From assembly GCF_020740535.1 (NCBI RefSeq), contig NZ_CP082362.1, positions 2,046,001 through 2,110,000 of the forward strand: a DNA stretch of 64,000 bases, read 5' to 3'. The stretch comes from Streptomyces profundus (GTDB lineage: Bacteria > Actinomycetota > Actinomycetes > Streptomycetales > Streptomycetaceae). Below are positions 26,669 through 36,313 of this stretch, piece after piece. Both the position numbers and the translations under genes were made by a program. Position 1 is the stretch's first letter. Every line of letters starts with the position of its first letter. Under the pieces are notes generated by a model, which was not told the DNA's origin, ran no database searches, and saw nothing but the letters and a program-made list of their open reading frames with translations.

Positions 26669-29632
26669 CTAGGAGTTGGCGTCAGCCGGCTCCTCGTCCG
26701 GCGGCGTCTCCTCCTCCTCGTTGCGCGCGGCGTCCTCCTGCTGCATCCGCTCCAGCGCCTCCTCAAGGCGGCCCTGCGCGTCGCCGAACGCCTCCCAGTC
26801 GCCGTTCTGTAGCGCCTCCTGGCTGTCGTCCCAGGCCTCCTGGGCCTCGGCGATGGCCTCCTCGACGGTCTGCTCGCCGTCCGGCGGCGGCTCCTCCTCG
26901 CCCTCGCCAGGCGGCGGGGACTCCGGTGGTTCCTCACCGGATTCGGTGACCCCGAAGACGACGTCCAAGGCCTCGTCAAGGGTGTCCTCGAAGGCCGTTC
27001 TCTCGCCGTAGGTCACCAGCACCCTGCGCAACAGCGGGTAGTTGGTGCCGGCGCCGCGGACGAAGACGGGCTCCGCGTAGAGCAGGCCGCCTTCCAGTGG
27101 CACGGTGAGCAGGTTGCCGTACTCGACCTCGGAGTCGCCTCTGGAGAGCAGGTTGATGCTCTCGGCGATCGTCGGATCGGAGTTGAATCTGCTCTGCACC
27201 TGCTGTGGACCCCAGACCGTCGTGTTGGACGGCAGGGTCAGGATTCTCATCGTTCCGTATCCGTCGCTTCTCGCGTCCGCCTCGACGGCCATATAGGCCG
27301 CCAGGGTGTCGCGGTTGAGCGGCGTGAACGTGGTGGTGAGCGAGAAGACCTGCTCGTCCTGGTCGGGCATCTTCATGCTCAGGTAGTACGGCGGCACCGA
27401 CTGGTCGCCGTGCGTCGGGTCGTCGGGCACCGCCCAGCGCTCCGAACCGCTGTAGAACTGCCCGGCGTTGTCCACGTGGTAGCGCTGGAGCAGATCGCGC
27501 TGCACCTTGAAGAGGTCCTGCGGGTACCGCAGGTGGTCGAGCAGCTCGTCGCTGATCTCCTCACGGTCCACCACGGTGCCGGGGAAGGCACTGCGCCAGG
27601 TCTTCAGCACCGGGTCCTCGGTGTCCCACTCGTAGAGCACGACATCACCCGAATAGGCGTCAACCGTCGCCTTGACCGAGTTCCTGATGTAGTTGACGTT
27701 GTTCTCCTGGGCGATCACCTCGCCCTGGTTCTCCGTCAACGACGTCTCGGTGGCGTCACCCAACGTGGTGCGCGAGGAGTACGGGTAGCCGTTGGTCGTG
27801 GTGTACGTGTCCACGATCCACTGGACGCGCCCGTCCACCACCGCCGGATACGGGTCCCCGTCGATCGTCAGCCAGGGGGCCACCGCCTCGACCCGCTCCT
27901 TGGGCGTGCGGTTGTAGAGGATGCGGGAGCCCTCGCCGATGGCGCCGGAGTACAGGATCTGCGGCTCGCCCAGGGTCAGCGCGTACGCCGCCCGGTTGAA
28001 GTAGTTGTCCAGGTTGATCCCGGCGTCGCCCGAGTAGCTGTACTCGACCTCGCCGTCCTCGCCCGCGTAGTCGATCTCCTGCTGGGGACCGCCCACGATC
28101 GAGTACTGGGTGGTGTACTCACCGAAGTAGATCCGGGGCTCGTAGTCGCCCAGATCGCCCTCCGGCGGCAGGTCGCGCTCCAGGAAGTCCGGCTGGCCGT
28201 TGGACTGGATCTCGGTGCCGCTGGCGGCCACCATGCCGAAGCCGTGGGTGTACCGGAAGTGGTCGTTGATCCAGTTCCGCTCGGGCACGTTGTTGACGTT
28301 CATCTCGCGAACGCCGATCACGGTGTCCCGTTCGTCCCCCTCGATGGCGTACCGGTCCACGTCCAGCGTCGGAGAGAACTGGTAGTAGCCACGGACCTGC
28401 TGGATCTGCTGGAACGCCGGCGAGACCACGCTCGGGTCCAGCAGACGGATGCTCGCCGTCTCGGAGACCGAGTTCCTCAGCTCCTCCGGCTCCGCGTCGC
28501 TGGTACCCGTGTAGTCCTCGAACTGCGCGTCGTCGATGTCGTACGCCTGGGTGGTGGACTCCATGTGCTTCTGGATGTACGGAGTCTCCTTGGCCACCTC
28601 GTTGGGCTTCACCTGGAACTGCTGGACCAGCGCCGGGTACACCCCGCCGATCAGCACGGCGGAGAGCACCATCAGGCCGAGGCCGATCACCGGCAGCTGC
28701 CAGACCCGCCGCCAGAGGGTGGCGAAGAACAGCACCGCGCAGATCGCGGCGATGATGGCCAGGATCGTCTTGGCCGGCAGATAGGCGTTGGCGTCCACGT
28801 AGCGCAGACCCGTCCAGCCCTCGTTGTCCCGGAAGTCGCCGCTCTTGAGCGCCAACCCGTAGCGGTCCAGCCAGTAGGCGACCGCCTTCAGCGCGACGAA
28901 GAGGCCGACCAGGACCGACAGATGCCCGGTGGCCGCGGTGGTGATCCGGCTGCCGGGGGTGGTGAGCCTGACCCCGCCGTAGAGGTAGTGGGTGAGCGCG
29001 GCGGCCAGCGTGGAGAGCACCACGACGGCGAAGCCGAAGCCCAGCAGGAACCGGTAGAAGGGGTAGTCGAAGGCGAAGAAGCCCACATCCATGTTGAACT
29101 GCGGATCGGTGACCCCGAAGGACTCGCCGTTGAGCCACTGCAGCCAGGTGCGCCACTGGCTGGAGGCCGAACCGCCGGCGATGAGGCCGATCACCACCGA
29201 GACCGCCAGCACCACCCACTTCTTGAAGGGGGCGATGCTCATCCGGTACCGGTCGAGGTTCTGTTGCTCCATCGACATCGCGCTGAGCGGCGGTCGGAGC
29301 CGATGCGCCAGCCAGATGTTGAATCCGACCGCGAGGGTCATCAGCACACCGAAGACCACGAACATCACGGCCCTGGTCAGCATCTGGGTGCGGTACACGC
29401 TGGTGTAATCCACCGAGCGATACCACAACCAATCCGTCCAGAACCCCGCGAACATCGCGAACAGGATCGCCAACGCGGCCAGGATGGCCGCCGTGATCAG
29501 CAGGGTCTTCGCGCCTCGGGACGGGCGCCCGACGCTGAACCTAGGCCCGCCAGGGCCTCTTGGTCCTCTGGGTCCGTTCGGACCGTTGGGGCGGCCCGAG
29601 CCCGAGCCCCGGTCCGGCATCTGGAAAGCCAA
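26669..29632 (-). CDS. UPF0182-family large membrane protein
   Basis: 987-residue protein of a family conserved in actinobacteria and some cyanobacteria. The first 330 residues hold about seven membrane segments ([21 protein letters not shown] onward, with [11 protein letters not shown]). A long extracytoplasmic domain follows, including [20 protein letters not shown]. The C-terminus is an acidic Glu/Pro tail with a Gln/Glu-rich coiled helix ([20 protein letters not shown]). I chose a TTG start (MAFQMPDRG) because GAGGTG lies six bases upstream; ATG 29620 and TTG 29674 are alternatives. Function unknown. Confidence 0.9.
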   Translation of the reverse strand: MAFQMPDRGSGSGRPNGPNGPRGPRGPGGPRFSVGRPSRGAKTLLITAAILAALAILFAMFAGFWTDWLWYRSVDYTSVYRTQMLTRAVMFVVFGVLMTLAVGFNIWLAHRLRPPLSAMSMEQQNLDRYRMSIAPFKKWVVLAVSVVIGLIAGGSASSQWRTWLQWLNGESFGVTDPQFNMDVGFFAFDYPFYRFLLGFGFAVVVLSTLAAALTHYLYGGVRLTTPGSRITTAATGHLSVLVGLFVALKAVAYWLDRYGLALKSGDFRDNEGWTGLRYVDANAYLPAKTILAIIAAICAVLFFATLWRRVWQLPVIGLGLMVLSAVLIGGVYPALVQQFQVKPNEVAKETPYIQKHMESTTQAYDIDDAQFEDYTGTSDAEPEELRNSVSETASIRLLDPSVVSPAFQQIQQVRGYYQFSPTLDVDRYAIEGDERDTVIGVREMNVNNVPERNWINDHFRYTHGFGMVAASGTEIQSNGQPDFLERDLPPEGDLGDYEPRIYFGEYTTQYSIVGGPQQEIDYAGEDGEVEYSYSGDAGINLDNYFNRAAYALTLGEPQILYSGAIGEGSRILYNRTPKERVEAVAPWLTIDGDPYPAVVDGRVQWIVDTYTTTNGYPYSSRTTLGDATETSLTENQGEVIAQENNVNYIRNSVKATVDAYSGDVVLYEWDTEDPVLKTWRSAFPGTVVDREEISDELLDHLRYPQDLFKVQRDLLQRYHVDNAGQFYSGSERWAVPDDPTHGDQSVPPYYLSMKMPDQDEQVFSLTTTFTPLNRDTLAAYMAVEADARSDGYGTMRILTLPSNTTVWGPQQVQSRFNSDPTIAESINLLSRGDSEVEYGNLLTVPLEGGLLYAEPVFVRGAGTNYPLLRRVLVTYGERTAFEDTLDEALDVVFGVTESGEEPPESPPPGEGEEEPPPDGEQTVEEAIAEAQEAWDDSQEALQNGDWEAFGDAQGRLEEALERMQQEDAARNEEEETPPDEEPADANS

Positions 29633-29750
29633 GGTGCGCACCTCAAAGATTCGCGGGATCTGAATCCGGGCCAATCCTGGGAACGGCCCACTGAACTAAC
29701 TTACTCAACCTTTACTCGGTTCCCGTTTTCGGGGTATGAGACGGCACGAT

Positions 29751-30320
29751 ATGCCCATGGACAACACTCCCCCCGACGTACCCACCTCTGCTCACCTGGC
29801 CGTGCAACCCCTCACCAGAACCGTTCTGGAGATCGACTCCTACGTCGCCGGCCTCGGCTGGGACCGCCCCGCCCAACTGTTCGCCCTGGTGGACACGGCA
29901 CGACTGCGGGTGGAGGAGCCAGGTCTGGCCGAGCGTCTGGACCTCGACGAGACCGCCGACGAGGGCCTCACCCCCGTCGAGCAGGACGAGCTGCCGCCGG
30001 GCGTGCCGCTTGACGAGTTCCTCGCCACCATCGCCTGGCCCGACGCCGTGGCCGGCTGCGCGCTCACCCTGGAGCGGCTGATGCTGCCGCCGTCCGTCGA
30101 GGGCGCGGTCCCCGAGGGGCTGGACGAGAGCGAGCTGACCCGCTGGGTCTCCGAACACCCCCAGCGGCAGGAGGTCCGACTCACCGTGGCCGTACTGCGC
30201 GACGGTACGCGGGAGTCGGCGGTGCGCCGGCGGGAGAAGGACTCCGACACCGAGGTGCTCACCGGCCCTGATCTCGTGCCGGGACTGGCCAGGGCGCTGG
30301 CGGCGACCTTCGAGGAGTAA
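29751..30320 (+). CDS. PPA1309-family conserved actinobacterial protein
   Basis: 189-residue soluble, acidic protein. It fits a conserved actinobacterial family of unknown function: LEIDSYVAGLGWDRPAQLFALVDTA near the N-terminus, IAWPDAVAGCALTLERLMLPP in the middle, and REVRLTVAVLRDG-type strands near the end. Usually found divergent from the UPF0182 gene as here, suggesting a conserved neighbourhood rather than a known pathway. ATG codons at 29736, 29751 and 29757 all fit; the choice is uncertain. Confidence 0.8.
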   Translation: MPMDNTPPDVPTSAHLAVQPLTRTVLEIDSYVAGLGWDRPAQLFALVDTARLRVEEPGLAERLDLDETADEGLTPVEQDELPPGVPLDEFLATIAWPDAVAGCALTLERLMLPPSVEGAVPEGLDESELTRWVSEHPQRQEVRLTVAVLRDGTRESAVRRREKDSDTEVLTGPDLVPGLARALAATFEE

Positions 30321-30378
30321 CTCCGGGCGCTCACCGGGGACCTGCCGAGGACCTGCCGGTGACAACGGCCCGGAAGAA

Positions 30379-30401
30379 CGCCGCCGGCCTAGCCGGCGGC
30401 G
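30379..30401. terminator. Hairpin carrying the PDZ-protease stop codon in its loop
   Basis: CGCCGCCGGC-CTA-GCCGGCGGCG: a perfect 10-bp stem whose 3-base loop is the minus-strand TAG stop of the downstream protease gene. It lies between convergent genes and can terminate both. Confidence 0.7.
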
Positions 30402-31483
30402 TCACACGTGGTCAGCCGGTCGGTGTCGTCGTCGCGTATCAGCCGCAGCGCGTCGAGGGCGTCGTCCAGCGTGGCGACCTCGACCAGGGTGAGGCCGTCG
30501 GGCACGTGCTCGGCGGCCGTCGCGCAGTTCTCCTCGGGCGTCAGGAAGTACTCGGCACCCGCCTGCCTGGCCGCGATGGTCTTCATCGACACCCCGCCGA
30601 TCGGGCCGACCGCCCCCGCGTTGTCGATGGTCCCGGTGCCGGCGACGAACGCGCCACCCGTGAGGTCCTCCTCGGTCAGCCGGTCCATCAGGCCGAGCGC
30701 GAACATCAGGCCGGCGCTTGGGCCGCCGACATCGGCCAGCTTGATCTCCACCTCGAAGGGCAGCGCGTAGGCGAGCCCGGCCTGGATGCCCACGATCGCC
30801 CGCTGGTCGTCCTCGGCCGCGGCCGTGGTGACCGTGACGTCCGTGGTCTCGTCGGGGAGTTCGCCGGCGCCGCTCAACGCGGCCTCGGCCTCCTCGGCCG
30901 GCACCACAGTGAACACCACGTCCTCGCCCGGCTGGTGTCTGGTCACCAGCTCGGCGACCTGGCCCGGATCGGTGACCGGGGTGCCGTCCACCGCCATGAC
31001 GGCGTCGCCCGCGTGCAGCACGTCCTGCGCCGGGCTGCCCTCCACGACCGCCGCCACCACCGTCTGCTCCGGCACCTCGTACCCCAGCTCGCGGAGCGCC
31101 ACGACCTTGGCGCTCTCCTGCGACTGGGTGAACTCCTCGGCGTTCCGCTCCTCCACCTGGTCGGCCGAGACGTCCTCCGGATAGAGCGTCTCGTGCGGGA
31201 CCACGGCGCGGTCGTCCGCCAGCCAGCCGTGCATCGCCTCCAGCAGGTTCATCCGGTAGTTGATCCCGGTGACCCTGACGGTCGTCATGTTGAGATGCCC
31301 GGCCGCCTCGTATGTCTCCTCGCCCTCGACCGACAGCACCGGCTCGCCCTCGTGCTCGCCCAGCGTGTTCACCGTGGGGCCGGGAGACATCTCGGCGTAG
31401 GGCACCTGGATCAGCACTCCGGCGCAGAGGATGCCGATCAGCAACAGGATCGACGTCAGCAGTGTCGCGGTGCGGCGTGGCAT
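30389..31483 (-). CDS. PDZ-domain, Lon-type serine protease (YlbL family)
   Basis: 364-residue secreted or membrane-anchored protease. One N-terminal membrane segment (LLTSILLLIGILCAGVLI) is followed by an extracytoplasmic PDZ domain (EGSPAQDVLHAGDAVMAVDG near 150-170). The C-terminal Lon-like domain has the Ser in VGGPSAGLMFALGLMD and the Lys in GGVSMKTIAARQ, giving the Ser-Lys dyad. Two Cys (ENCATA, TTCDA) near the end could form a disulfide outside the cell. Substrate unknown. Confidence 0.92.
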   Translation of the reverse strand: MPRRTATLLTSILLLIGILCAGVLIQVPYAEMSPGPTVNTLGEHEGEPVLSVEGEETYEAAGHLNMTTVRVTGINYRMNLLEAMHGWLADDRAVVPHETLYPEDVSADQVEERNAEEFTQSQESAKVVALRELGYEVPEQTVVAAVVEGSPAQDVLHAGDAVMAVDGTPVTDPGQVAELVTRHQPGEDVVFTVVPAEEAEAALSGAGELPDETTDVTVTTAAAEDDQRAIVGIQAGLAYALPFEVEIKLADVGGPSAGLMFALGLMDRLTEEDLTGGAFVAGTGTIDNAGAVGPIGGVSMKTIAARQAGAEYFLTPEENCATAAEHVPDGLTLVEVATLDDALDALRLIRDDDTDRLTTCDAAG

Positions 31484-31508
31484 GTCTTGACATTACGTGA
31501 CGGCACTG

Positions 31509-31685
31509 TCAGCCGTCCGCCGGGGCTCGTTCCATCGCCGCCCGGAAGCGCTCGTATCCGCGCACCCCCACGCTGTCCCGCACGTTCCGCCCCGCGCTGT
31601 TGCCACGTCGGGTGGCCCAGGCGCTCCATATGCCGGCCACCACGCCCCCGGCGACCGGGATCAACAACCACACGAGAACAGCCAT
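31509..31685 (-). CDS. 58-residue single-pass membrane protein
   Basis: Small gene starting MAVLVWLLIPVAGGVVAGIW, a single hydrophobic segment, followed by a basic cytosolic tail ARRGNSAGRNVR-like and ending RAAMERAPADG. A strong ribosome site (GGGAGG) lies six bases before the ATG. Codon third positions are G/C-rich and the protein ends at TGA 24 bp before the PDZ-protease start, so it probably belongs to the same transcript. Function unknown; small membrane partners of proteases are a possibility. Confidence 0.72.
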   Translation of the reverse strand: MAVLVWLLIPVAGGVVAGIWSAWATRRGNSAGRNVRDSVGVRGYERFRAAMERAPADG

Positions 31686-31748
31686 GTCCTACCTCCCACC
31701 TGCGCCCACCACGGCGTTGTCACTCCAACGCTCAGCCGCGCGTACGAG

Positions 31749-32222
31749 TTACGCAACCGGAGTAGTGCCCGCCGAACGGCCCGCGCCCGCGCCCACCCAT
31801 TCGTGGCTTCCGTCGGCGAAGCCCTGGTGCTTCCAGATCGGGACCTGCCGCTTGAGCTGGTCGATCAGGCGGCGGGAGGCGTGGTACGCCTCGCCCCTGT
31901 GGCCCGCTGAGACCGCGACCACCACCGCGAGATCGCCGACCACCAGCTCGCCCACCCGATGCGTGGCCGCGACCGCGCACCCGGGGAACTCGGCCACGAC
32001 CTCCTCGGCGACCCGCCGCAGCTCCGCCTCCGCCGTCGGATGGGCCGAGTACTCCAGGGAGGTGACGGCGGCTCCCTGGGCGTGCCCGTCGTGGTCCCGC
32101 ACCGTGCCGACGAAGAGCACGGTGGCGCCGGCCGCCGCGTCGCCCACCGCCAGGCGGACCTCGTCCACCGACAGGGGCGTGTCACGGATGGCAAGCAGCC
32201 GAACCGGGTCGCCGATCGTCAT
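31749..32222 (-). CDS. moaE: Molybdopterin synthase catalytic subunit
   Basis: Transfers sulfur from MoaD thiocarboxylate to precursor Z (cPMP) to form molybdopterin. The 157-residue protein has GTVRDHDGHAQGAAVTSLEYSAH, VVAVSAGHRGEAYHASRRLID and the C-terminal RQVPIWKHQ with the catalytic Lys. Start MTIGDPVRLL; a slightly earlier in-frame ATG exists. No moaD is adjacent. A molybdate uptake locus lies 25 kb away in this window. Confidence 0.93.
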   Translation of the reverse strand: MTIGDPVRLLAIRDTPLSVDEVRLAVGDAAAGATVLFVGTVRDHDGHAQGAAVTSLEYSAHPTAEAELRRVAEEVVAEFPGCAVAATHRVGELVVGDLAVVVAVSAGHRGEAYHASRRLIDQLKRQVPIWKHQGFADGSHEWVGAGAGRSAGTTPVA

Positions 32223-32250
32223 GACCCCATGATCCCCCATGGCCTCCGGC

Positions 32251-33414
32251 TCATCGGCGGCGGGCCCGCCGAGCGCGTCGCACCAGCGCCGCGGTGCCGA
32301 CCAGCGCGACCGTGGCGCCCGCCGCGCCCAGGGTGGTCGCCGCGTCCTTGCGACCCAACCGGCGTCCGGCGACGGTGTGCCGGCCGGCCACCTCGGCCAG
32401 CAGCTCGGCCAGCACCTCCTCGTTGCTCCAACTCGGCCGCCAGCCCGCCTCGTAGAGCTTGCTGCCACTGACGACCCAGGGGTGCATGGTGAAGGCGAGA
32501 TCGCCGGCGGGCGAGGGGGTGAGGCCCAGCCGGTGCAGGCGGGTGGCGGCGCCGAGCGCCACCGAGGACGGCAGCTCCATCCGCCGGATCCCGGACAGCT
32601 CCTCCACCTCCTCCTGCTCCAGCCAGCCGTCGCAGCCGACCGCGAGCTCGCCGTCGACCTTCTCGTGCACCGCGAACTCCAGCGCGCTGACCAGGTCCTC
32701 CGCATGGCAGAACTGCCACCTCGGCCGCGATCCCGCGACCACGAGCAGCCGGGGCGACTCGAAGTAGCGGGTCAGCGCGGTGTCGACGCCGCCCACCAAC
32801 ACCGCGGGGCGCAGCACGGTGACGTTGAGCCCGGGGTGTGCGCGGGGCGCGCGCTGGGCGAGCCGCTCGATCTCCAGCAGGTCGCCGACGCAGGTGGCGT
32901 CCTCGGTGGCGCGCAGCTCCGCGTCCTCGGCCAACGGCACATCGTTGTCCGGCAGCGCGCCGTAGACCATGGCCGAGGTGCACAGCACCACCCGGCGCAC
33001 CCCGGCGGCTGCCGCGGCGGTGAGCACGGTCTGGGTGCCGCGCACGTTCAGCGCGGTGCGGGCCGCGGGGTCGGACTCGACATCGAGGTCGAGTGCCAGG
33101 TGCACCAACACGTCGACCGGGCCATGGGTCGGCTCGGTCTCCCTGGTGCCGTCGGCCTCGGCGTCCCTGGCGGCCCCCGAGGTGCGCAGCAGATCGGCGA
33201 TGGCGGGGTCGCGGATGTCCAGGGTGTGCCACTCGGCACCCCTGGCCTCGCCCAGCCGTTCGTCCAGGGCGAGCACCCGCCTGATCCCGGCGGAGTCCAG
33301 CAGCCGTTCGGTGAGCAGCGCTCCGAGGCCGCTCGCCGCACCGGTCACCGCGACGGTCAGTGGGGTGGTTGGTCCGTTTCGCGTTGCGCGAACGGCTGGT
33401 TCCGGGGAACTCAC
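32251..33414 (-). CDS. SDR-family NAD(P)-binding protein with degenerate active site
   Basis: 387-residue extended-SDR/epimerase-like protein. The Rossmann motif is VTGAASGLGALLTERLL (TGxxGxxG), followed by LDIRDPAIADLL and LCTSAMVYG. The usual YxxxK helix is replaced by CVGDLLEIERL, so the catalytic Tyr-Lys pair is not visible; the protein may bind nucleotide without reducing. The C-terminus ends with a hydrophobic stretch and an Arg cluster (RRARRARRR). GTG start behind GGAGAGG. It lies 28 bp upstream of moaE on the same strand. Confidence 0.8.
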   Translation of the reverse strand: MSSPEPAVRATRNGPTTPLTVAVTGAASGLGALLTERLLDSAGIRRVLALDERLGEARGAEWHTLDIRDPAIADLLRTSGAARDAEADGTRETEPTHGPVDVLVHLALDLDVESDPAARTALNVRGTQTVLTAAAAAGVRRVVLCTSAMVYGALPDNDVPLAEDAELRATEDATCVGDLLEIERLAQRAPRAHPGLNVTVLRPAVLVGGVDTALTRYFESPRLLVVAGSRPRWQFCHAEDLVSALEFAVHEKVDGELAVGCDGWLEQEEVEELSGIRRMELPSSVALGAATRLHRLGLTPSPAGDLAFTMHPWVVSGSKLYEAGWRPSWSNEEVLAELLAEVAGRHTVAGRRLGRKDAATTLGAAGATVALVGTAALVRRARRARRR

Positions 33415-33568
33415 AGGACCTCTCCAGCGGTTGTTTCAGTACGACGTGCGCAGGCCCATCCTGCCTGAGAGGTGTCTAGGCTTGGGGCCAAGACCAGCGA
33501 ACGACCGGCGCGTCCGCTCCGTTCCACCAGCGTCCGAGGACGTCCGATGACAAGACCCGAGGATTCCC

Positions 33569-34996
33569 GTGAGTGACTTCCCATTCGGATTCGGCCTCCC
33601 GCAGGAGCCGGAGGACGGCGAATCCGGCAAGAGCTCCCGCAACGACAGGGGCGGCGGCCAGGGCCCGGCCGACAACCCGCTGGCCGCCCTGTTCGGGGGC
33701 GGCGGCGGCATGAACTCCCAGGATCTGGGCGCGGCCTTCCAGCAGCTCGGGCAGCTGCTGTCGAACGACAGCGGCCCGGTGAACTGGGATCTGGCGCAGA
33801 ACGTGGCCCGGCAGACGGTGGCCCAGGGCGCGCCCGACGGCTCCCGCGACCGCTCGGTGGACAGCCAGGAGAGGTCCCAGGTCGCGGAGGCCATGCGGCT
33901 GGCCGATCTCTGGCTGGACTCCGTCACCTCGTTCCCGTCCGGTGCCGGGTCCGCCGTCGCCTGGAGCCGTGCGGAGTGGGTCGAGGCGACGCTGCCGGTC
34001 TGGCGTGAACTGGTCGATCCGGTGGCCGAACGGGTGGGTGCCGCCATGGGTCAGGTGCTGCCCGAGGAGATGCGGGCCATGGCGGGCCCGCTGATGGGCA
34101 TGATGCGTTCCATGGGCGGTGCCATGTTCGGCACCCAGATCGGCCAGGCGGTCGGCACGCTGGCCGGGGAGGTCGTCGGCTCCACGGATATCGGGCTGCC
34201 GCTGGGCCCGGCGGGCAAGGCCGCGCTGCTGCCGCAGAACGTCGCGGCCCTGGGCGAGGGCCTGGGCGTCCCCCAGGACGAGGTCCGGCTGTACCTGGCC
34301 CTTCGGGAGGCCGCGCACCAGCGGCTGTTCGCGCATGTCCCGTGGCTGCGCTCGCATCTGTTCGGCGCGGTCGACGGCTACGCGCGGGGCATCCAGGTGG
34401 ACACCAGCAAGCTGGAGGGCCTGGTCGGGCAGATCGATCCCGGCCGCCCCGAGGAGTTGCAGGAGAAGTTGCAGCAGGGCCTCTTCGAGCCGGAGGACAC
34501 CCCGGAGCAGAAGGCCGCGCTGGCCCGTCTGGAGACGGCCCTGGCGCTGGTCGAGGGCTGGGTGGACGCGGTGGTGCACGCGGCGGCCCAGCCGCATCTG
34601 CCGTCCGCGTCCGCGCTGCGGGAGACGCTGCGCCGGCGCCGTGCCTCCGGTGGCCCGGCCGAGCAGACGTTCGCGACGCTGATCGGTCTCGAACTGCGCC
34701 CGCGACGGCTGCGGGACGCGGCCCGGCTCTGGGCCTCGCTCACGGACGCGCGGGGCTCGCAGGGCCGCGATGCCCTGTGGACGCACCCCGACATGCTGCC
34801 CACGGCCCAGGATCTGGACGATCCGGACGGCTTCGTGCACCGTGAGCAGCTGGACTTCTCCGAGCTGGATCAACTGCTGGGCGACGCGGCCGGCGGCGGC
34901 TCCTCGCCCCGCCTCGACAAGGAGCGCGGCTCGGAGGACGAGCGTGGCGAGGGCGACGAGCGTGGCCCCGAGGGCGGCGGCGGGCGCGGCGCGTGA
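33569..34996 (+). CDS. Zincin-like (DUF2342 / F420-biosynthesis-associated) protein
   Basis: 475-residue cytosolic protein of the family once annotated as coenzyme F420 biosynthesis-associated. Recognisable stretches are GQVLPEEMRAMAGPLMGMMRSMGG, GLPLGPAGKAALLPQNVAALGEGLG and ALREAAHQRLFAHVPWLRSHL. The HExxH-like position reads REAAH, so metal binding is not certain. An N-terminal Gly/Ser-rich segment and a charged C-terminal tail are disordered. Start GTG (GTGAGTGACTTC). The stop overlaps the following Nudix gene. Confidence 0.82.
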   Translation: MSDFPFGFGLPQEPEDGESGKSSRNDRGGGQGPADNPLAALFGGGGGMNSQDLGAAFQQLGQLLSNDSGPVNWDLAQNVARQTVAQGAPDGSRDRSVDSQERSQVAEAMRLADLWLDSVTSFPSGAGSAVAWSRAEWVEATLPVWRELVDPVAERVGAAMGQVLPEEMRAMAGPLMGMMRSMGGAMFGTQIGQAVGTLAGEVVGSTDIGLPLGPAGKAALLPQNVAALGEGLGVPQDEVRLYLALREAAHQRLFAHVPWLRSHLFGAVDGYARGIQVDTSKLEGLVGQIDPGRPEELQEKLQQGLFEPEDTPEQKAALARLETALALVEGWVDAVVHAAAQPHLPSASALRETLRRRRASGGPAEQTFATLIGLELRPRRLRDAARLWASLTDARGSQGRDALWTHPDMLPTAQDLDDPDGFVHREQLDFSELDQLLGDAAGGGSSPRLDKERGSEDERGEGDERGPEGGGGRGA

Positions 34997-35517
34997 GTCT
35001 GCATGAGGACGCCGCTCGGGTGCTGCGCGACTGGCCGGCGCCCGACGAGCGGCAGGAGGAGCTGCGGGCCGCCTACACCGCGCATCTGTCCGCGCACCCC
35101 GACGGGGTGTGGAAGCGCTGCGCCGCCGGCCACATCACCGCCAGCGCGCTGGTGGTCGACGTGGCGGCCGGCCGGGTGCTGCTCACGCTGCACGCCAAGC
35201 TCGGCCGCTGGCTCCAGACCGGCGGGCACTGCGAGTCCTCGGACGCGTCGCTGGCCGACGCGGCGCTGCGGGAGGCGAGCGAGGAGTCCGGCATCGCCGG
35301 GCTGCGGCTGCTGGCGACGCCGGTCCGCCTCGACCGGCACGAGACCCCCTGCGCCACCCACCTCGACGTGCAGTACGCCGCGCTGGCGCCGGCCGACGCC
35401 GACCCGGTGATCAGCGAGGAGTCCCTCGCCCTGCGGTGGTTCGACTTCGACGAGGCGGAGCGGCTGCCGGACGCGTCGGTGCGCGCCCTGGTGATCGGGG
35501 CCCGCGCGGTGCTCTGA
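34993..35517 (+). CDS. Nudix hydrolase
   Basis: 174-residue pyrophosphohydrolase. The Nudix box is GGHCESSDASLADAALREASEESGI (about 75-99; the REASEES core). The upstream strand AGRVLLTLHAKLGRWLQTGG is typical. Substrate is unknown. The GTG start overlaps the previous stop (GTGA), so translation is coupled to the DUF2342 gene. Confidence 0.9.
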   Translation: MSLHEDAARVLRDWPAPDERQEELRAAYTAHLSAHPDGVWKRCAAGHITASALVVDVAAGRVLLTLHAKLGRWLQTGGHCESSDASLADAALREASEESGIAGLRLLATPVRLDRHETPCATHLDVQYAALAPADADPVISEESLALRWFDFDEAERLPDASVRALVIGARAVL

Positions 35518-35548
35518 GGCGCACCGCGCGGCCCGCCGCGTGGGCTCG

Positions 35549-36298
35549 CTAGCGCGGCCCCCAGGCCCCGCCCTGCCCGAGCCCGGGGCCGGCCCCCTGC
35601 TGGAACTGCAACCGCTGGCCGAAGGACGTCTGTTGGGGCGGCAGCAGCTCGCTCGGCTGCACCACCACATGGCCGTCGCCCATGAAGTTCAGCTCCCAGC
35701 CCTCGCCAGTGCCGCCGCGGCGGCGCCAGATCGACTTGCTGCTCGTCTGCGCCTGCATCTGCACCCGGAGCGAGGAGGACCAGGCCACCACGGCATCGGC
35801 GTCGACGCTGCACAGCTGCTGCGGCGTCACCCGCAGGACGAGCGGGCTGCCCGAGGTGGTGATGGCGACCTTCCCCTGACCGCTGATGAGGATGTTGTAC
35901 GCGCCCACCCCCGGTATGCCGTGCTGGCTCTCCACGGAGACGACGTCCCAGTGCAGATGGGCGTCCATGGCCAGCACATAGGAGCTGTCGACGGTGAGCC
36001 CCTCGTGGTCGACGTCCAGCACATGGACGTGCTGGGCGAGGTTGGCGAGGTAGACCGTGCCCTGCCCGAAGCAGCGCATCAGCGGCAGCACCTCGCCTGT
36101 CATCAGCTGGCTGTGGTGCTGTCGCTGCGACTGGTACTCACCGTCGAACTCGACGATGCCCTCGAAGGCGACCATGCTGCCCGCCCTGGCCACCACGTCG
36201 TCCCCGTCCTGGAGGCCGACCCGCAGCATATGGGCGCCCTGGGTGGTGAACCGCTCGGCGGTCTGCTGGGACGCGTTGTTGAAGATCAGGCTCTGCAT
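35549..36298 (-). CDS. AIM24-family protein (first of three)
   Basis: 249-residue beta-rich protein of the AIM24/TRAP-like superfamily: ARAGSMVAFEGIVEFDGEYQ, then GEVLPLMRCFGQGTVYLANLAQ, LAMDAHLHWDVVSVE and a GEGWELNFMGDGHVVVQPSEL core near the end. The C-terminus is Gln/Gly-rich. No signal peptide. Bacterial function is unknown. It is the last gene of a three-gene minus-strand unit with intergenic gaps of 10-15 bases. Confidence 0.85.
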   Translation of the reverse strand: MQSLIFNNASQQTAERFTTQGAHMLRVGLQDGDDVVARAGSMVAFEGIVEFDGEYQSQRQHHSQLMTGEVLPLMRCFGQGTVYLANLAQHVHVLDVDHEGLTVDSSYVLAMDAHLHWDVVSVESQHGIPGVGAYNILISGQGKVAITTSGSPLVLRVTPQQLCSVDADAVVAWSSSLRVQMQAQTSSKSIWRRRGGTGEGWELNFMGDGHVVVQPSELLPPQQTSFGQRLQFQQGAGPGLGQGGAWGPR

Positions 36299-36313
36299 CT
36301 GGCCACTCCCCCG

